Below the pieces are notes generated by a model, which saw only the letters and a program-made list of their open reading frames with translations, did no database searches and was not told the origin of the DNA. Below, piece after piece: positions 16,235 to 26,446 of a DNA stretch of 33,420 bases (position 1 is the stretch's first letter; each line of letters begins with the position of its first letter). The stretch comes from Rikenellaceae bacterium (GTDB taxonomy: Bacteria > Bacteroidota > Bacteroidia > Bacteroidales > Rikenellaceae), in the NCBI GenBank assembly GCA_031262465.1, contig JAISHQ010000060.1:1-33420 (forward strand), read 5' to 3'. Made by a program: the position numbers and the translations under genes.

Positions 16235-18661
16235 CTAAAGCAGTGCGCGGTTTAATACATCTGTATTCGTCTGCACATAGGTAAATTCCAGCCCTTTGAG
16301 GTATTCCGGCTGAATTTCCAGGATGTCCTTTCGGTTTCGTTCGCTCAGGATGATCTCCTTGATGCCGGCGCGTTTGGCCGCCAAAATCTTCTCCTTGATG
16401 CCACCCACCGGCAACACACGCCCCCGCAGGGTCGTCTCGCCGGTCATGGCGATGTTTTTCCGCAACCGCCGACCGGTGTAGGTCGAAACCAACGAAGTGA
16501 CCATCGTCACTCCCGCGCTCGGGCCATCCTTCGGAATAGCTCCCTCGGGTACATGGACGTGAACGTCGAACCCGGAGAGTTTCTCCTCCGGAATGCCTAA
16601 GGGCTGGGCGTTGGATCGTATCCACTGCAAAGCCAACGTGGCCGACTCCTTCATCACATCGCCCAAGTTCCCGGTCATGGTCAACACCCCTTTGCCTTTG
16701 CTGATCGACGACTCGACGAAGAGAATCTCCCCGCCCACTTCGGTCCACGCCAGCCCGGTCACCACGCCCGGAATCTCGTTGCCCTCGTACATATCGTTCG
16801 AAAAACGGGGCACACCCAATATCTTTTCTACCTCGGCGGCATTCAGTTCCGGCACGAATTTTTCTCCGAAGCCGATGTTTTTGGCCCGGTAACGCACCAA
16901 CTTGGCGATCTGCTTGTCGAGTGCGCGCACCCCCGACTCGCGGGTGTACCCGGCGATGATCTTTTCGATCATTTTGACCGGCAGTTTAAAGTCCGTCGCC
17001 CCCACGCCGTGTGCCTCCAACTGCTTGGGCACCAGGTGGCGTTTAGCGATTTGGATTTTATCCTCCAAAATATAGCCCGCGATGTTAATCATCTCCATTC
17101 GGTCGCGCAGGGCGGGCGAAATGGCACCGATGTCGTTGGCAGTGGCAATGAAGAGCACTTTGGAGAGGTCGTATTCGATGTCCAAATAGTTGTCGTGGAA
17201 GGTCGAGTTTTGTTCCGGGTCGAGCACCTCCAACAGCGCCGACGACGGGTCGCCGTGGTTGCTCTGAGAGCCGACCTTGTCGATTTCGTCCAAAATGACG
17301 ACCGGATTCGACGTTCCCGCCCGGCGAATGGTCTGAATCACCCGCCCCGGCATAGCCCCGATGTAGGTTTTGCGGTGACCCCTGATCTCCGATTCGTCGT
17401 GCAGACCACCCAGCGAAATGCGTCCGAACTTGCGCCCGAGGGCTTCGGCCACCGACTTACCGAGCGAGGTTTTACCCACGCCCGGAGGGCCGTAAAGGCA
17501 GATGATCGGCGATTTCAGGTCGCCCTTGAGCTTGAGCACCGCCAAATGTTCCAAAATGCGATCCTTGACCTCCTTCATGCCGAAGTGGTCTTTGTCCAAC
17601 TGTTTTTGGGCGTGAATCAAATCGAAATTATCCTTCGAATACTCCAGCCACGGCAATTCGAGCATCAGTTGCAAGTAATTCAACTGCACCGAATATTCGG
17701 CCACCGCCGGGTTCATCCGCTCCATTTTGGCCAGCTCCTTGTAGAAAATCTCTTCGACCTCCGCGCTCCACTTCTTGCCCTCGGCTTTTTCGCGCAGTTC
17801 GTCCAAGTCCTTTTCAACCGGGTCGCCGCCCAACTCCTCCTGAATGGTGCGAATCTGCTGTTGGAGGAAATAGTCGCGCTGTTGCTCGTCGATCGACTCC
17901 TTGACCTTGCTCTGAATCTCGTTCTTCAGCTCCAACAGCTGTTGTTCGCGCACCAGCATCTCCAACAGGTATTTCGCCCGGGAGAGAAGCCCCGGAGCCT
18001 CCAACAGCTTCTGCCGATCGGCATCGGGCAAATCCATGTTGGCGCAGACGAAGTTGATGATCCCCCGGTTGCTGTCGATGTTTTTGATCGCAAACGAAGC
18101 CTCTTTGGGCAGGGAGGGAGAGATGTGGATGATGTGGAGTGCCACGTCCTTGATCGAATCGACCAAGGCATCAAACTCCACATTTTTCTTATCCGGAATG
18201 CTGTCTTTCAGGACATTGACCGACGCCTTGAAATAGGGATCGGAGGAGACGAACTCCCGAATCTCGAATTTTTCCAGCCCGTGCAGGATGACCGTCAAGT
18301 TGCCGTTGGGCATTTCGAGGATTTTCAGGATGCGCGCCGCCGTACCCACGCGGTACAGGTCGTCCGGACCGGGGCTTTCGACCTCGGCTTCGCGTTGCAA
18401 CACGGCACCCAAAATTCCGCCCTGATCGTTGACTTCGCGCACCAGCCGCATCGACTTTTCGCGCCCCACGGTGATCGGGGTTATCGCGCCGGGGAACAAC
18501 ACCGAACTGCGCAGGGTGAGGATCGGAATCACATCCGGCACCGCCACATCGACCTCCACCTCGTCGTCTTCCGACGTAATCAGGGGGATCATTTGGTGCC
18601 GTCCGTCCAAAATGTCCGTTATTTCCGAAAGTTCTTCCTTTTTTCTGTATTTTTTGCTCAT
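16235..18661 (-). CDS. lon: ATP-dependent protease La (Lon)
   Basis: Cytosolic AAA+ serine protease that degrades damaged and regulatory proteins. In 808 residues: a LonN substrate-binding domain (about 40-240), a coiled-coil region rich in Glu/Gln (about 235-320), the AAA+ module with Walker [10 protein letters not shown] and Walker B VILDEIDK, and the protease domain with catalytic Ser at about 715 (KDGPSAG) and Lys at about 758 (GGIKEK). Length is normal. It is the first gene of a lon-tsaE operon and is divergent from valS; each gene has its own TAnnTTTG box in the shared 242-bp gap. Confidence 0.97.
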   Translation of the reverse strand: MSKKYRKKEELSEITDILDGRHQMIPLITSEDDEVEVDVAVPDVIPILTLRSSVLFPGAITPITVGREKSMRLVREVNDQGGILGAVLQREAEVESPGPDDLYRVGTAARILKILEMPNGNLTVILHGLEKFEIREFVSSDPYFKASVNVLKDSIPDKKNVEFDALVDSIKDVALHIIHISPSLPKEASFAIKNIDSNRGIINFVCANMDLPDADRQKLLEAPGLLSRAKYLLEMLVREQQLLELKNEIQSKVKESIDEQQRDYFLQQQIRTIQEELGGDPVEKDLDELREKAEGKKWSAEVEEIFYKELAKMERMNPAVAEYSVQLNYLQLMLELPWLEYSKDNFDLIHAQKQLDKDHFGMKEVKDRILEHLAVLKLKGDLKSPIICLYGPPGVGKTSLGKSVAEALGRKFGRISLGGLHDESEIRGHRKTYIGAMPGRVIQTIRRAGTSNPVVILDEIDKVGSQSNHGDPSSALLEVLDPEQNSTFHDNYLDIEYDLSKVLFIATANDIGAISPALRDRMEMINIAGYILEDKIQIAKRHLVPKQLEAHGVGATDFKLPVKMIEKIIAGYTRESGVRALDKQIAKLVRYRAKNIGFGEKFVPELNAAEVEKILGVPRFSNDMYEGNEIPGVVTGLAWTEVGGEILFVESSISKGKGVLTMTGNLGDVMKESATLALQWIRSNAQPLGIPEEKLSGFDVHVHVPEGAIPKDGPSAGVTMVTSLVSTYTGRRLRKNIAMTGETTLRGRVLPVGGIKEKILAAKRAGIKEIILSERNRKDILEIQPEYLKGLEFTYVQTNTDVLNRALL

Positions 18662-18683
18662 TTTTTCTTCTCCGATTAGCCAG

Positions 18684-18714
18684 CAAAAGTACGGAATTGT
18701 GCCCGTACTTGCAA
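18684..18714 (-). promoter_or_regulatory. lon promoter
   Basis: Minus strand TTG (18714-18712), 20-nt spacer, TACTTTTG (18691-18684), matching TAnnTTTG. The lon ATG is 23 nt downstream. No heat-shock CIRCE-type inverted repeat was seen. Confidence 0.7.
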
Positions 18715-18786
18715 TTTATACCCGATTAAAACGCTCGATTTGTTAATAAATCACGATCTCTTCATCTGTTTTCCCTCCAAAAATTC

Positions 18787-18794
18787 TATCTTTG
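18787..18794 (+). promoter_or_regulatory. valS -7 box and ~105-nt leader
   Basis: TATCTTTG matches TAnnTTTG; a T-rich stretch (TGTTTTC) lies about 15-19 nt upstream. Transcription would start near 18800, leaving about a 100-nt leader before the valS ATG (18904). This is longer than the 12-25 nt leaders of other genes here. The leader contains CCGG-A6-CCGG and a repeated CTGACAG, but no T-box signature was recognised. Confidence 0.55.
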
Positions 18795-18903
18795 TGCCTT
18801 GTTATTAGCAAAAACAAAGCCGAACGCATTACCCTGACAGGATGGCAGAAGCTCCGGAAAAAACCGGCGGGCAGCTGACAGCGATGGATTGAAAATTTGA
18901 TTT

Positions 18904-21552
18904 ATGGAAACGATAACCGCTTACACCCCTGCCGAGATCGAGCAGAAATGGTACGACTACTGGATGGAACACCGTCTGTTCCGCAGTACGCCCGACACGC
19001 GCCCCCCTTACACCATTGTAATTCCGCCGCCCAACGTGACGGGCGTGTTGCACATGGGGCACATGCTCAACAACACGTTGCAGGACGTGCTGATCCGCCG
19101 CGCACGCATGAAGGGGTTCAACGCCCTGTGGGTGCCGGGAACCGACCACGCCTCGATCGCCACCGAGGCCAAAGTGGTGCAGAAACTCAAGAGCGAGGGA
19201 ATCGAAAAAAACGACCTGAGCCGCGACGAATTTCTGAAACACGCTTGGGAGTGGACCGAAAAACACGGAGGCATCATCCTCAAACAGTTGCGCAAATTGG
19301 GTGCCTCGTGCGATTGGGAGCGGACGGCCTTTACCATGGACGAGGCGCGGAGCGAGAGCGTCATCCGGGTCTTTGTCGACCTTTATAATAAGGGCAAAAT
19401 TTACCGGGGGGTGCGCATGGTCAATTGGGATCCGTCGGCCAAAACCGCCGTCTCGGACGAGGAGGTGATCCACCGCGAGGTACACGGCAAACTCTATTAC
19501 CTGCGCTATCGCCTCGAAGGTTCCGACCGCTATGTGGTGGTGGCCACCACACGGCCCGAAACGATCATGGGCGACGTGGCCGTCTCGGTCAACCCGGCCG
19601 ACCCGCGATATGCCGACCTGCAAGGTAAAAAGGTGATCGTTCCGCTCGTGAATCGCACCGTGCCCGTGATTGCCGACGACTATGTCGATATCGAATTTGG
19701 TACGGGGGTGCTGAAAATCACCCCGGCGCACGACGTAAACGACTATATGCTCGGCGAAAAATACGGCTTGGAGACGATCGACGTCTTCAACGACGACGGC
19801 ACGATCAACGAACGGGGAGGCCTCTATGTCGGCATGGATCGCTTCGCCGTGCGCCAGCAGATCGCCGAAGACCTCGAAGCCGCCGGGCTGATGGAAAAGG
19901 TCGAAGATTACACGAACAAAGTCGGTTTTTCGGAGCGCACCAACGCGGTGATCGAGCCGAAGCTCTCCATGCAGTGGTTCCTGGCGATGAAAGAGATTTC
20001 GGAGCCTGCCCTGCGGGCCGTGATGGAGGATGCCGTGCGGCTGATTCCCGAAAAGTTCAAAAATACCTACCGCCATTGGATGGAAAATGTCCGCGATTGG
20101 AACATCTCGCGCCAACTTTGGTGGGGACACCGTATCCCGGCCTATTACCTGCCCGAGGGCGGTTTTGTGGTGGCCGAAACCGAGGAACAAGCCCTCGAAT
20201 TGGCGCGATCCAAGACGGGCAACCCCGCTCTGCAAATCGCCGACCTGCGGCAGGACGAAGACGTGCTCGACACCTGGTTCTCGTCGTGGCTCTGGCCAAT
20301 CTCGGTCTTCGACGGCATCCGCCACCCCGACAACGCCGACATCCGCTATTATTACCCGACCAGCGACTTGGTCACCGCGCCGGAGATTCTCTTCTTTTGG
20401 GTGGCGCGCATGATTATCGCCGGGTACGAATACCGGGGCGAGCGTCCCTTTAATAATGTCTACCTGACCGGAATTGTGCGCGACAAACAACGCCGCAAGA
20501 TGAGCAAATCGCTGGGCAACTCGCCCGACCCGCTCGAACTGATCGCCACGTATGGAGCCGACGGCGTGCGCGTGGGGATGCTCCTCTGCTCAGCCGCCGG
20601 GAACGACCTGATGTACGACGACGCGCTGGTCGAACAGGGGCGCAACTTTGCCAACAAGGTGTGGAACGCCTTCCGCCTCGTTCAAACGTGGCAGGTCGAC
20701 GAAACCCTCGTCGATGACCCCGCCTACCGCGAGACGACAGGCCGCAACAACGCCATCGCCACCGAATGGTTTGGCCACACGCTGAGTCGCGCGATCGAAG
20801 AGATTGAGTCCGATTTCGACCAATATCGCATCTCCGAGGCACTGATGCGCACCTATAAACTCTTTTGGGACGAATTTTCGGGCTGGTACCTCGAATTGGT
20901 GAAGCCCGCCTATCAACAGCCCATCGACGGGCCGACCTATCGGGCGACGCTCGGATTCTTCGAGAAACTCTTGCAGTTGCTCCACCCCTTCACCCCCTTC
21001 TTCACCGAAGAGATTTGGCACCGGATCGGCACACGCGCCGACGGGGAGTCGATCATGTTGACCGCCATGCCTCAAAGCACCGGGTACGACAGTCGCCTGC
21101 TCGCCGAATTTGACGGGGTCAAAGAGACGATCACAGCGATCCGCAACATCCGCCGCCAGAAAAACATCCCCAACCGCGAGGCGTTGACCCTCTATGTCAA
21201 ACCGGACGAAAATTACCGGGAGCGGTACAACCCCGTGGTGATGAAGATGGCCAACCTGTCGAGCATCGAAGAGACCACCCACAAGATCGACAACGCCTCG
21301 GCCTTTATCATCAAGAGCACCGAATATTTCGTCCCGCTCGGCGACAACCTCAACATCGAAGAGGAGCTGACCAAACTCAAAGCCGCGCTCGAATACCAAC
21401 AAGGCTTCTTGCGGACGGTGATGGCCAAACTCAACAACGAACGCTTCGTGGCCGGTGCTCCCGCCCAAGTGGTCGCGGGCGAACAGGCCAAAAAAGCCGA
21501 CGCCGAAGCTAAAATCGCCGCCCTCCAACAACAAATCGCCCAACTGAGCTAA
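18904..21552 (+). CDS. valS: Valyl-tRNA synthetase
   Basis: Class Ia synthetase that charges tRNA-Val and edits mischarged threonine. The 882-residue length is normal for the shorter bacterial form. HIGH motif HMGH lies at 50-53 in [20 protein letters not shown] is at 532-536. The editing (CP1) domain between them includes [10 protein letters not shown]. Near the C-terminus the anticodon-binding helices are followed by a ValS-type coiled-coil arm (about 805-882) rich in Lys, Ala and Gln. It is transcribed alone and ends at a strong terminator. Confidence 0.97.
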   Translation: METITAYTPAEIEQKWYDYWMEHRLFRSTPDTRPPYTIVIPPPNVTGVLHMGHMLNNTLQDVLIRRARMKGFNALWVPGTDHASIATEAKVVQKLKSEGIEKNDLSRDEFLKHAWEWTEKHGGIILKQLRKLGASCDWERTAFTMDEARSESVIRVFVDLYNKGKIYRGVRMVNWDPSAKTAVSDEEVIHREVHGKLYYLRYRLEGSDRYVVVATTRPETIMGDVAVSVNPADPRYADLQGKKVIVPLVNRTVPVIADDYVDIEFGTGVLKITPAHDVNDYMLGEKYGLETIDVFNDDGTINERGGLYVGMDRFAVRQQIAEDLEAAGLMEKVEDYTNKVGFSERTNAVIEPKLSMQWFLAMKEISEPALRAVMEDAVRLIPEKFKNTYRHWMENVRDWNISRQLWWGHRIPAYYLPEGGFVVAETEEQALELARSKTGNPALQIADLRQDEDVLDTWFSSWLWPISVFDGIRHPDNADIRYYYPTSDLVTAPEILFFWVARMIIAGYEYRGERPFNNVYLTGIVRDKQRRKMSKSLGNSPDPLELIATYGADGVRVGMLLCSAAGNDLMYDDALVEQGRNFANKVWNAFRLVQTWQVDETLVDDPAYRETTGRNNAIATEWFGHTLSRAIEEIESDFDQYRISEALMRTYKLFWDEFSGWYLELVKPAYQQPIDGPTYRATLGFFEKLLQLLHPFTPFFTEEIWHRIGTRADGESIMLTAMPQSTGYDSRLLAEFDGVKETITAIRNIRRQKNIPNREALTLYVKPDENYRERYNPVVMKMANLSSIEETTHKIDNASAFIIKSTEYFVPLGDNLNIEEELTKLKAALEYQQGFLRTVMAKLNNERFVAGAPAQVVAGEQAKKADAEAKIAALQQQIAQLS

Positions 21553-21571
21553 AGCGATCATCATTTTAAAG

Positions 21572-21607
21572 GGGTACTTCGGGCAAAGCCCGAAGTACCC
21601 TTTCTTT
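21572..21607 (+). terminator. valS terminator
   Basis: A perfect 13-bp stem GGGTACTTCGGGC / GCCCGAAGTACCC with an AAA loop, flanked by AAA and TTT and followed by TTTCTTTGTTTT. It begins 19 nt after the valS stop. Confidence 0.9.
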
Positions 21608-21635
21608 GTTTTAAGACAAAAAATCAATAACTTTG
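21605..21635 (+). promoter_or_regulatory. Promoter of the SLC12-like transporter gene
   Basis: TTTG (21605-21608), 19-nt spacer, TAACTTTG (21628-21635): an exact match to the Bacteroidetes pattern. The -33 element overlaps the T-tract of the valS terminator. The ATG is 20 nt downstream of the -7 box. Confidence 0.75.
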
Positions 21636-21655
21636 TTCGGAGCAAGAGATAAACC

Positions 21656-23917
21656 ATGACCGAAAAGAGACAATCCAACACCGTGGGCGAGAGGAAGAGC
21701 GGTTTCGGGACCGCGCCGGTCTATTTTACGGCGATCACCTCGATTTTGGGGGCGATCCTCTTCCTGCGTTTGGGCTATGCGGTCGGTACGCTGGGATTTT
21801 TCGGGGCGATAACGATCATCGTCGTCGGCCACCTCATCACCCTGCCTACTTCGCTGGCTATCTCGGAGTTAGCCACCAACACCCGCGTCGAGGGAGGGGG
21901 CGTTTATTTCATCATCTCGCGATCGTTCGGCTTGAAACTCGGCTCGACGATCGGCATCGCCTTGTATCTTTCCCAATCCATCAGCATCGCTTTTTATATC
22001 GTCGCCTTTGCCGAATCGTTCGGATTTTTCTTCGACTGGTGGCACCAATGGGCGGGATGGGAGCTGCCTCGGCAGGTTATCAGTGTGCCGACGTTGCTGA
22101 TCTGTGCCTTTATCATGCTCAAAAACGGCGCGGGTTCCGGGTTGAAAATGCTCTATTTCGTCGCCTTGGTTTTGGCCGGATCGCTCGCCCTGTTCTTTTT
22201 GGGCAAACCGGTTGCGCCGATCGAGGTGGCGGAGGGTGTGCTCAGCACCCCGGCGGACAACTTCGGGTTTTTCAACCGCGACCAATTTTTCATCGTCTTC
22301 GCTATCTGTTTCCCCGCCTTTACGGGCATGACCGCCGGGGTCGGCCTGAGTGGCGACCTGAAAAATCCGGGCAAGTCGATCCCGCTGGGCACCATGGCCG
22401 CCACATTTACCGGATTGGCTATCTATTCGTTGGTCGTGTGGAAACTTGCGGTTTCGGCTTCGCCCGCCGAATTGGCCTCCGACCAGCTGATTATGTCGCG
22501 AATCGCCCTGTTCGGCGCGGTGGTCGTGCCGTTGGGGTTGGCGGCCAGCACCTCCTCGTCGGCCATCGGGGCCATGTTGGTGGCACCTCGCACCCTACAA
22601 GCCATTGCCGGTGACAAAGTGTTGCCGTTTCCCAAAATGAACCTCTTTCTGGCTCGGGGAAAAGGGGCTGAGAAAGAGCCATACAACGCCTCCTTGTTTA
22701 CGTTTGCCCTCGCGTTGGTTTTTGTTCTGTTGGGCGATGTCAATTCGGTGGCCGAGGTTATCACCATGTTTTACCTCATCACTTATGGCACACTCTGCCT
22801 GAACTCGTTTTTGAATCACTTCGGGGCACCGCCCTCGTACCGGCCCCGATTCAAATCGCGCTGGTATTTTTCGCTGGCCGGATTTCTCTTGTCGGTGTGG
22901 GTGATGTTTATGATTAACCCGATGTACACGGTGATCTCCTACTTGCTCATCATCGCCATTTACCTCGGGATCGAACGCGCCAACAAGGATAAAAAAGGGA
23001 TCGTCAACATTTTCAAAGGGGCACTCTTTCAGCTCAACCGCCATTTGCAGGTCTATATGCAAAAACACCGGCAGGGGATGGAAAAAGAGGATTGGCGACC
23101 GGCGGCGGTCTGCATTTCGGCCCATTCGTTCGACCGGGAGAAAGTGCTCGAACTGATGAAATGGGTCAGCTATCAGCACGGCTTCGGCACCTATTTCCAT
23201 TTTATCGAAGGGTTCTATAACGCGGACACCCACCAACAGGCACAGGCCGTTTTGGAGGAGTTGGTGGAGAGCCAAAAGGAGCGCGGAAGTACGCTTTACA
23301 TCGACACGATGATCTCACCCTCCTACACCTCGGCCATCGCGCAGGTGATTCAAGCCCCGTCGATCTCCGGTATGGAGAACAACATGGTGGTCTTTGAGTA
23401 CGACAAACGCTATCCGGAGGAGTTGGTGCGCATCTTGGACAACGTCAATTTGGTCAAGGCGGGCAATTTCGATACCTGCATCTTCGCCGGTTCCGAGCAC
23501 CTGATCCGCCCAGCGGGGGGCCTGCACGTCTGGATTCGGGAGGCGGACGAGATGAATACCAATTTCATGATCCTGTTGGGCTACATCATCCTTGCCCACC
23601 CCGATTGGCACCGCAGTTCGATTAAAATATTCCTCACCAGCGCCAAAGGCGAGCTGACCGCCGTGCGCGAAGAGTTGGAAAAGCGCATGGCCTCGGGGCG
23701 ACTGCCCATCACGATGAACAACGTGGAGATCGTTGTCCTGCCCGAGGGGCGGAATTTCAGTCAGGCTCTCGAAGAGCGTTCATCGCACGCCGGGCTGACG
23801 CTGATCGGCTTTAACCAGGAGGACATGGATCGCGACGGCGGCCATTTCTTCACCCTGTTCGAGGGCATCGGCGATATTTTGTTTGTCAATTGTTCCTCAC
23901 CAAAGGAGATTGCCTAA
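21656..23917 (+). CDS. SLC12-like (cation-chloride cotransporter family) APC permease
   Basis: A 753-residue membrane protein with about 12 transmembrane helices (residues ~20-440) and a ~310-residue cytoplasmic C-terminal domain. TM1-TM3 resemble eukaryotic Na-K-Cl cotransporters closely: ILGAILFLRLGYAVGTLG, then AISELATNTRVEGGGVYFII, then SRSFGLKLGSTIGIALYLSQ. The C-terminal domain has the alternating beta/alpha pattern of SLC12 tails. It probably moves cations with chloride or amino acids; substrate and coupling ion are not visible from sequence. It has its own promoter and a terminator downstream, so it appears to be monocistronic. Confidence 0.85.
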   Translation: MTEKRQSNTVGERKSGFGTAPVYFTAITSILGAILFLRLGYAVGTLGFFGAITIIVVGHLITLPTSLAISELATNTRVEGGGVYFIISRSFGLKLGSTIGIALYLSQSISIAFYIVAFAESFGFFFDWWHQWAGWELPRQVISVPTLLICAFIMLKNGAGSGLKMLYFVALVLAGSLALFFLGKPVAPIEVAEGVLSTPADNFGFFNRDQFFIVFAICFPAFTGMTAGVGLSGDLKNPGKSIPLGTMAATFTGLAIYSLVVWKLAVSASPAELASDQLIMSRIALFGAVVVPLGLAASTSSSAIGAMLVAPRTLQAIAGDKVLPFPKMNLFLARGKGAEKEPYNASLFTFALALVFVLLGDVNSVAEVITMFYLITYGTLCLNSFLNHFGAPPSYRPRFKSRWYFSLAGFLLSVWVMFMINPMYTVISYLLIIAIYLGIERANKDKKGIVNIFKGALFQLNRHLQVYMQKHRQGMEKEDWRPAAVCISAHSFDREKVLELMKWVSYQHGFGTYFHFIEGFYNADTHQQAQAVLEELVESQKERGSTLYIDTMISPSYTSAIAQVIQAPSISGMENNMVVFEYDKRYPEELVRILDNVNLVKAGNFDTCIFAGSEHLIRPAGGLHVWIREADEMNTNFMILLGYIILAHPDWHRSSIKIFLTSAKGELTAVREELEKRMASGRLPITMNNVEIVVLPEGRNFSQALEERSSHAGLTLIGFNQEDMDRDGGHFFTLFEGIGDILFVNCSSPKEIA

Positions 23918-24003
23918 GAGCCTTTAATCCCTCTCTCATCTCATTCTAATCCCCTTTTTATCTCATTCCTCCCCGGAGCGAGGCTGGATAATTGCGTTCG
24001 GGT

Positions 24004-24042
24004 GAGCCGGTTTTCCGTTAGCAAACTAACAGCTCTTTTTTT
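24004..24042 (+). terminator. Terminator after the SLC12-like gene
   Basis: GAGC (24004-24007) pairs with GCTC (24032-24035) and GTTAG with CTAAC inside it, followed by seven T residues (24036-24042). A second small hairpin, AAAACG-CTT-CGTTTT, lies just beyond. It separates the transporter gene from oadG. Confidence 0.6.
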
Positions 24043-24128
24043 CGGAAAAACGCTTCGTTTTTTCAAAAGGAATGCCTACCTTGTGCCTGATTTTTTTCAC
24101 TTTTTAGCGTAAATTTAAACAAAACAAT

Positions 24129-24380
24129 ATGAATTCTTTCAGTGACGCATTGATGCTGATGGCCGTAGGTATGGGGACGGTCTTCATTGCCCTGCTGTTG
24201 ATTATCTTCTGCAGTCGGGGGTTGATCGCGGTGATTAACCGCTGGTTTCCGGAACAGGAGGTGGCTCCGGTCGTGAAAAAAGCGGCGGAGATACCGGCCA
24301 AAACGCTCGCGGCCATCACGGCGGCGATTAACATCGCGACAAACGGCAAAGCACGGGTGGAAAAAGTAGAGAAGAAGTAA
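24129..24380 (+). CDS. oadG: Oxaloacetate decarboxylase gamma subunit (OadG family)
   Basis: A small 83-residue protein with one N-terminal transmembrane helix (about 8-31, MLMAVGMGTVFIALLLIIF) and a charged soluble tail, the standard OadG layout. It anchors and assembles the sodium-pumping decarboxylase and is linked to its zinc-dependent activity in known members. It is first in the oadG-A-B cluster. The stop is followed after one base by an inverted-repeat element that fills the gap to oadA. Confidence 0.88.
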   Translation: MNSFSDALMLMAVGMGTVFIALLLIIFCSRGLIAVINRWFPEQEVAPVVKKAAEIPAKTLAAITAAINIATNGKARVEKVEKK

Positions 24381-24381
24381 T

Positions 24382-24503
24382 GGTGCTTCTAAAAAGTCCA
24401 AAATACTGCGTTACGCTCCCTCTCCAAAATGCTCGAGTACCTTTAGTACACTGCGCTTTTGTCTCGGTCGCAAGCCTTGTCTTTTGAACTTTTAAGAAGC
24501 CCC
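24382..24503 (+). repeat. Intercistronic element, copy 2: conserved core with different complementary arms
   Basis: Begins one base after the oadG stop codon and ends 33 nt before the oadA ATG. Arms GGTGCTTCTAAAAAGT (24382-24397) and ACTTTTAAGAAGCCCC (24488-24503) pair at 14 of 16 positions. The 90-bp core (24398-24487) is the same as copy 1 at 15706-15794 in sense orientation, with one substitution and one extra A in the loop of the GTAC mini-hairpin. The arms share no sequence with those of copy 1, yet both copies keep self-complementary arms. Confidence 0.8.
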
Positions 24504-24536
24504 AATAAAGAGGAAGATCATAAACACAAAATAATC

Positions 24537-26417
24537 ATGAGCAAACAACACGAAGTAAAATTCAGCCTGCTGTACCGGGATATGTGGCAGTCGGCCGGAA
24601 AATACGTGCCGCGCGTCGACCAATTGGAACGGGTGGCTCCGGAAATCATCAAAATGGGCTGTTTTGCCCGCGTCGAAACCAACGGGGGCGGGTTTGAACA
24701 GGTCAACCTCCTCTTTGGCGAAAACCCGAACATTGCCGTGCGTCGCTGGACAAAACCGTTCCACGAAGCGGGCATTCAAACCCACATGCTCGACCGGGCG
24801 TTGAACGGTCTGCGCATGAGTCCGGTACCTGCCGATGTGCGCAAGCTCTTTTATAAGGTAAAAAAGGCACAGGGAACCGACATCGCCCGCACCTTCGACG
24901 GACTGAACGACACACGCAACATCATCCCCTCGATCGGCTATGCCAAAACGGCGGGCATGATTTCGCAGGCCTCGATGAGTATCACCTTCTCGCCCCTGCA
25001 CACGGTCGAATACTATACCAAAATGGCGAAAGAGCTGATCGAAGCCGGTGCCGACGAAATCTGCCTGAAAGACATGGCAGGGATCGGTCGCCCGACCGAC
25101 TTGGGGCAGATCACGGCCAACATCAAGAAAGATTACCCGCACATTCCGATCACTTACCACAGCCACGCAGGCCCCGGTTTTTCGGTCGCTTCGATCCTCG
25201 AAGTGTGCAAGGCGGGGTGTAACTATGTCGATGTGGGCATGGAACCGCTCTCGTGGGGTACCGGTCACGCCGACCTGCTGACCGTGCAGGCCATGCTGAA
25301 AGAGGCAGGCTTTAAAGTGCCGGAGGTCAACATGGAGGCCTACATGAAGGTGCGCGCACTGACCCAGAGCTTTATGGACGACTTCCTCGGGCTGTACATC
25401 AACCCGAAAAACCGCCTGATGAACTCGCTGTTGATCGCTCCGGGGCTTCCGGGCGGGATGATGGGGAGCCTCATGGCCGACTTGGAGACCAACATCGAGG
25501 GGGTGAACCGTTACCTGAAGAAAAACGGCAAACCGGAACTTACGCAGGACGACCTGTTGATTAAGCTCTTCGACGAGGTGGCTTACGTTTGGCCGCGCAT
25601 CGGCTATCCGCCGCTGGTGACCCCGTTCAGCCAATACGTGAAAAACCTCGCGTTGATGAACGTGATCCAAATGATTAAGGGCAAGGAACGTTGGTCGATG
25701 ATCGCCGACGATATTTGGGACATGATCCTGGGCAAAGCCGGTCGTCTGCCGGGCAAACTCGACCCGGAAATCATCGCGCTGGCCAAAGAACAGGGACGCG
25801 AATTTTACACGGGCGACCCGCAGGCCGCTTACCCCGACGCGCTCGACAAATACCGCGCGCTGATGAAAGAACAGGGTTGGGAATTGGGTCAGGACGACGA
25901 AGAGTTGTTCGAGTACGCCATGCACCCCGCTCAATACGAGGCTTATAAGTCGGGCAAGGCCAAAGCCGATTTCGAGGAAGATGTGGCCAAACGCAAGGCG
26001 AAAGAGAGTGCGGCTTCAGGCTCTGCAACGATCGCCCCGCAGACGCTGACGGTCGATGTCAACGGCGAACAGTTCCGCGTGAGCATCGTTCCCGCTGGCG
26101 CAGACCTCGCCGCCGCCGGCTCTGCACCGACAGCCGCTCCGGTTGCCGCCGCTTCGGTTGCCGCCGCTTCGGTGTCTGCCGCCGATGCCGAAGACTTGCC
26201 CTCGCCCCTCGAAGGCAAATTCTTCCTGACCAAAAACACATCGGAAGCACCGATCAAAGTCGGCGATACCTTCAAAAAAGGCGACCGCTTGGGTTATGTC
26301 GAGGCTATGAAGACCTACAACGCCATTTTGGCTCACCGCGACGGCGTGGTGGTCGAAATCGTTGCCGGGAACGGCGACTCGGTGTACGAGGACGACGTGT
26401 TGATGAAAATCAAATAG
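24537..26417 (+). CDS. oadA: Oxaloacetate decarboxylase alpha subunit-like biotin carboxyltransferase
   Basis: Carboxyltransferase/biotin subunit of a sodium-pumping decarboxylase; it would move CO2 from oxaloacetate to biotin, giving pyruvate. I start at ATG 24537 (626 residues); the longer frame reads into the upstream repeat. An HMGL-like TIM barrel (about 5-270) keeps the metal Asp (YRDMWQS), the carboxylated-Lys motif LKDMAG and the HSH pair (YHSHAG). A PYC/OADA conserved domain, an Ala/Pro linker (about 520-560) and a biotin domain with Lys about 592 (VEAMKTYN) follow. The N-terminal motif usually written RDGHQS is RDMWQS and the EMWGGA segment is ETNGGG, so this is a divergent member and the substrate deserves a check. 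Followed by oadB. Confidence 0.87.
   Translation: MSKQHEVKFSLLYRDMWQSAGKYVPRVDQLERVAPEIIKMGCFARVETNGGGFEQVNLLFGENPNIAVRRWTKPFHEAGIQTHMLDRALNGLRMSPVPADVRKLFYKVKKAQGTDIARTFDGLNDTRNIIPSIGYAKTAGMISQASMSITFSPLHTVEYYTKMAKELIEAGADEICLKDMAGIGRPTDLGQITANIKKDYPHIPITYHSHAGPGFSVASILEVCKAGCNYVDVGMEPLSWGTGHADLLTVQAMLKEAGFKVPEVNMEAYMKVRALTQSFMDDFLGLYINPKNRLMNSLLIAPGLPGGMMGSLMADLETNIEGVNRYLKKNGKPELTQDDLLIKLFDEVAYVWPRIGYPPLVTPFSQYVKNLALMNVIQMIKGKERWSMIADDIWDMILGKAGRLPGKLDPEIIALAKEQGREFYTGDPQAAYPDALDKYRALMKEQGWELGQDDEELFEYAMHPAQYEAYKSGKAKADFEEDVAKRKAKESAASGSATIAPQTLTVDVNGEQFRVSIVPAGADLAAAGSAPTAAPVAAASVAAASVSAADAEDLPSPLEGKFFLTKNTSEAPIKVGDTFKKGDRLGYVEAMKTYNAILAHRDGVVVEIVAGNGDSVYEDDVLMKIK
26141..26170 (+). repeat. 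Two tandem 15-bp units in the oadA linker
   Basis: GGTTGCCGCCGCTTC occurs twice head to tail with no mismatch, in frame, encoding repeated Val-Ala-Ala-Ala-Ser. It makes the flexible swinging-arm linker before the biotin domain, and copy number may vary between strains. Confidence 0.8.
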
Positions 26418-26446
26418 TGTGACCGTTTTAAATAAGTTATCACATC

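Noticed and set aside
17009-18679. 556-codon plus-strand frame opposite lon, and a 553-codon minus frame opposite valS (18829-20490)
   Set aside because: Both are long antisense frames produced by high-GC codon bias against real genes; neither has a recognisable domain.
24459-24536. Upstream extension of OadA by 26 residues
   Set aside because: The extension is translated from the repeat element shared with 15688-15812, and the internal ATG gives the family N-terminus.
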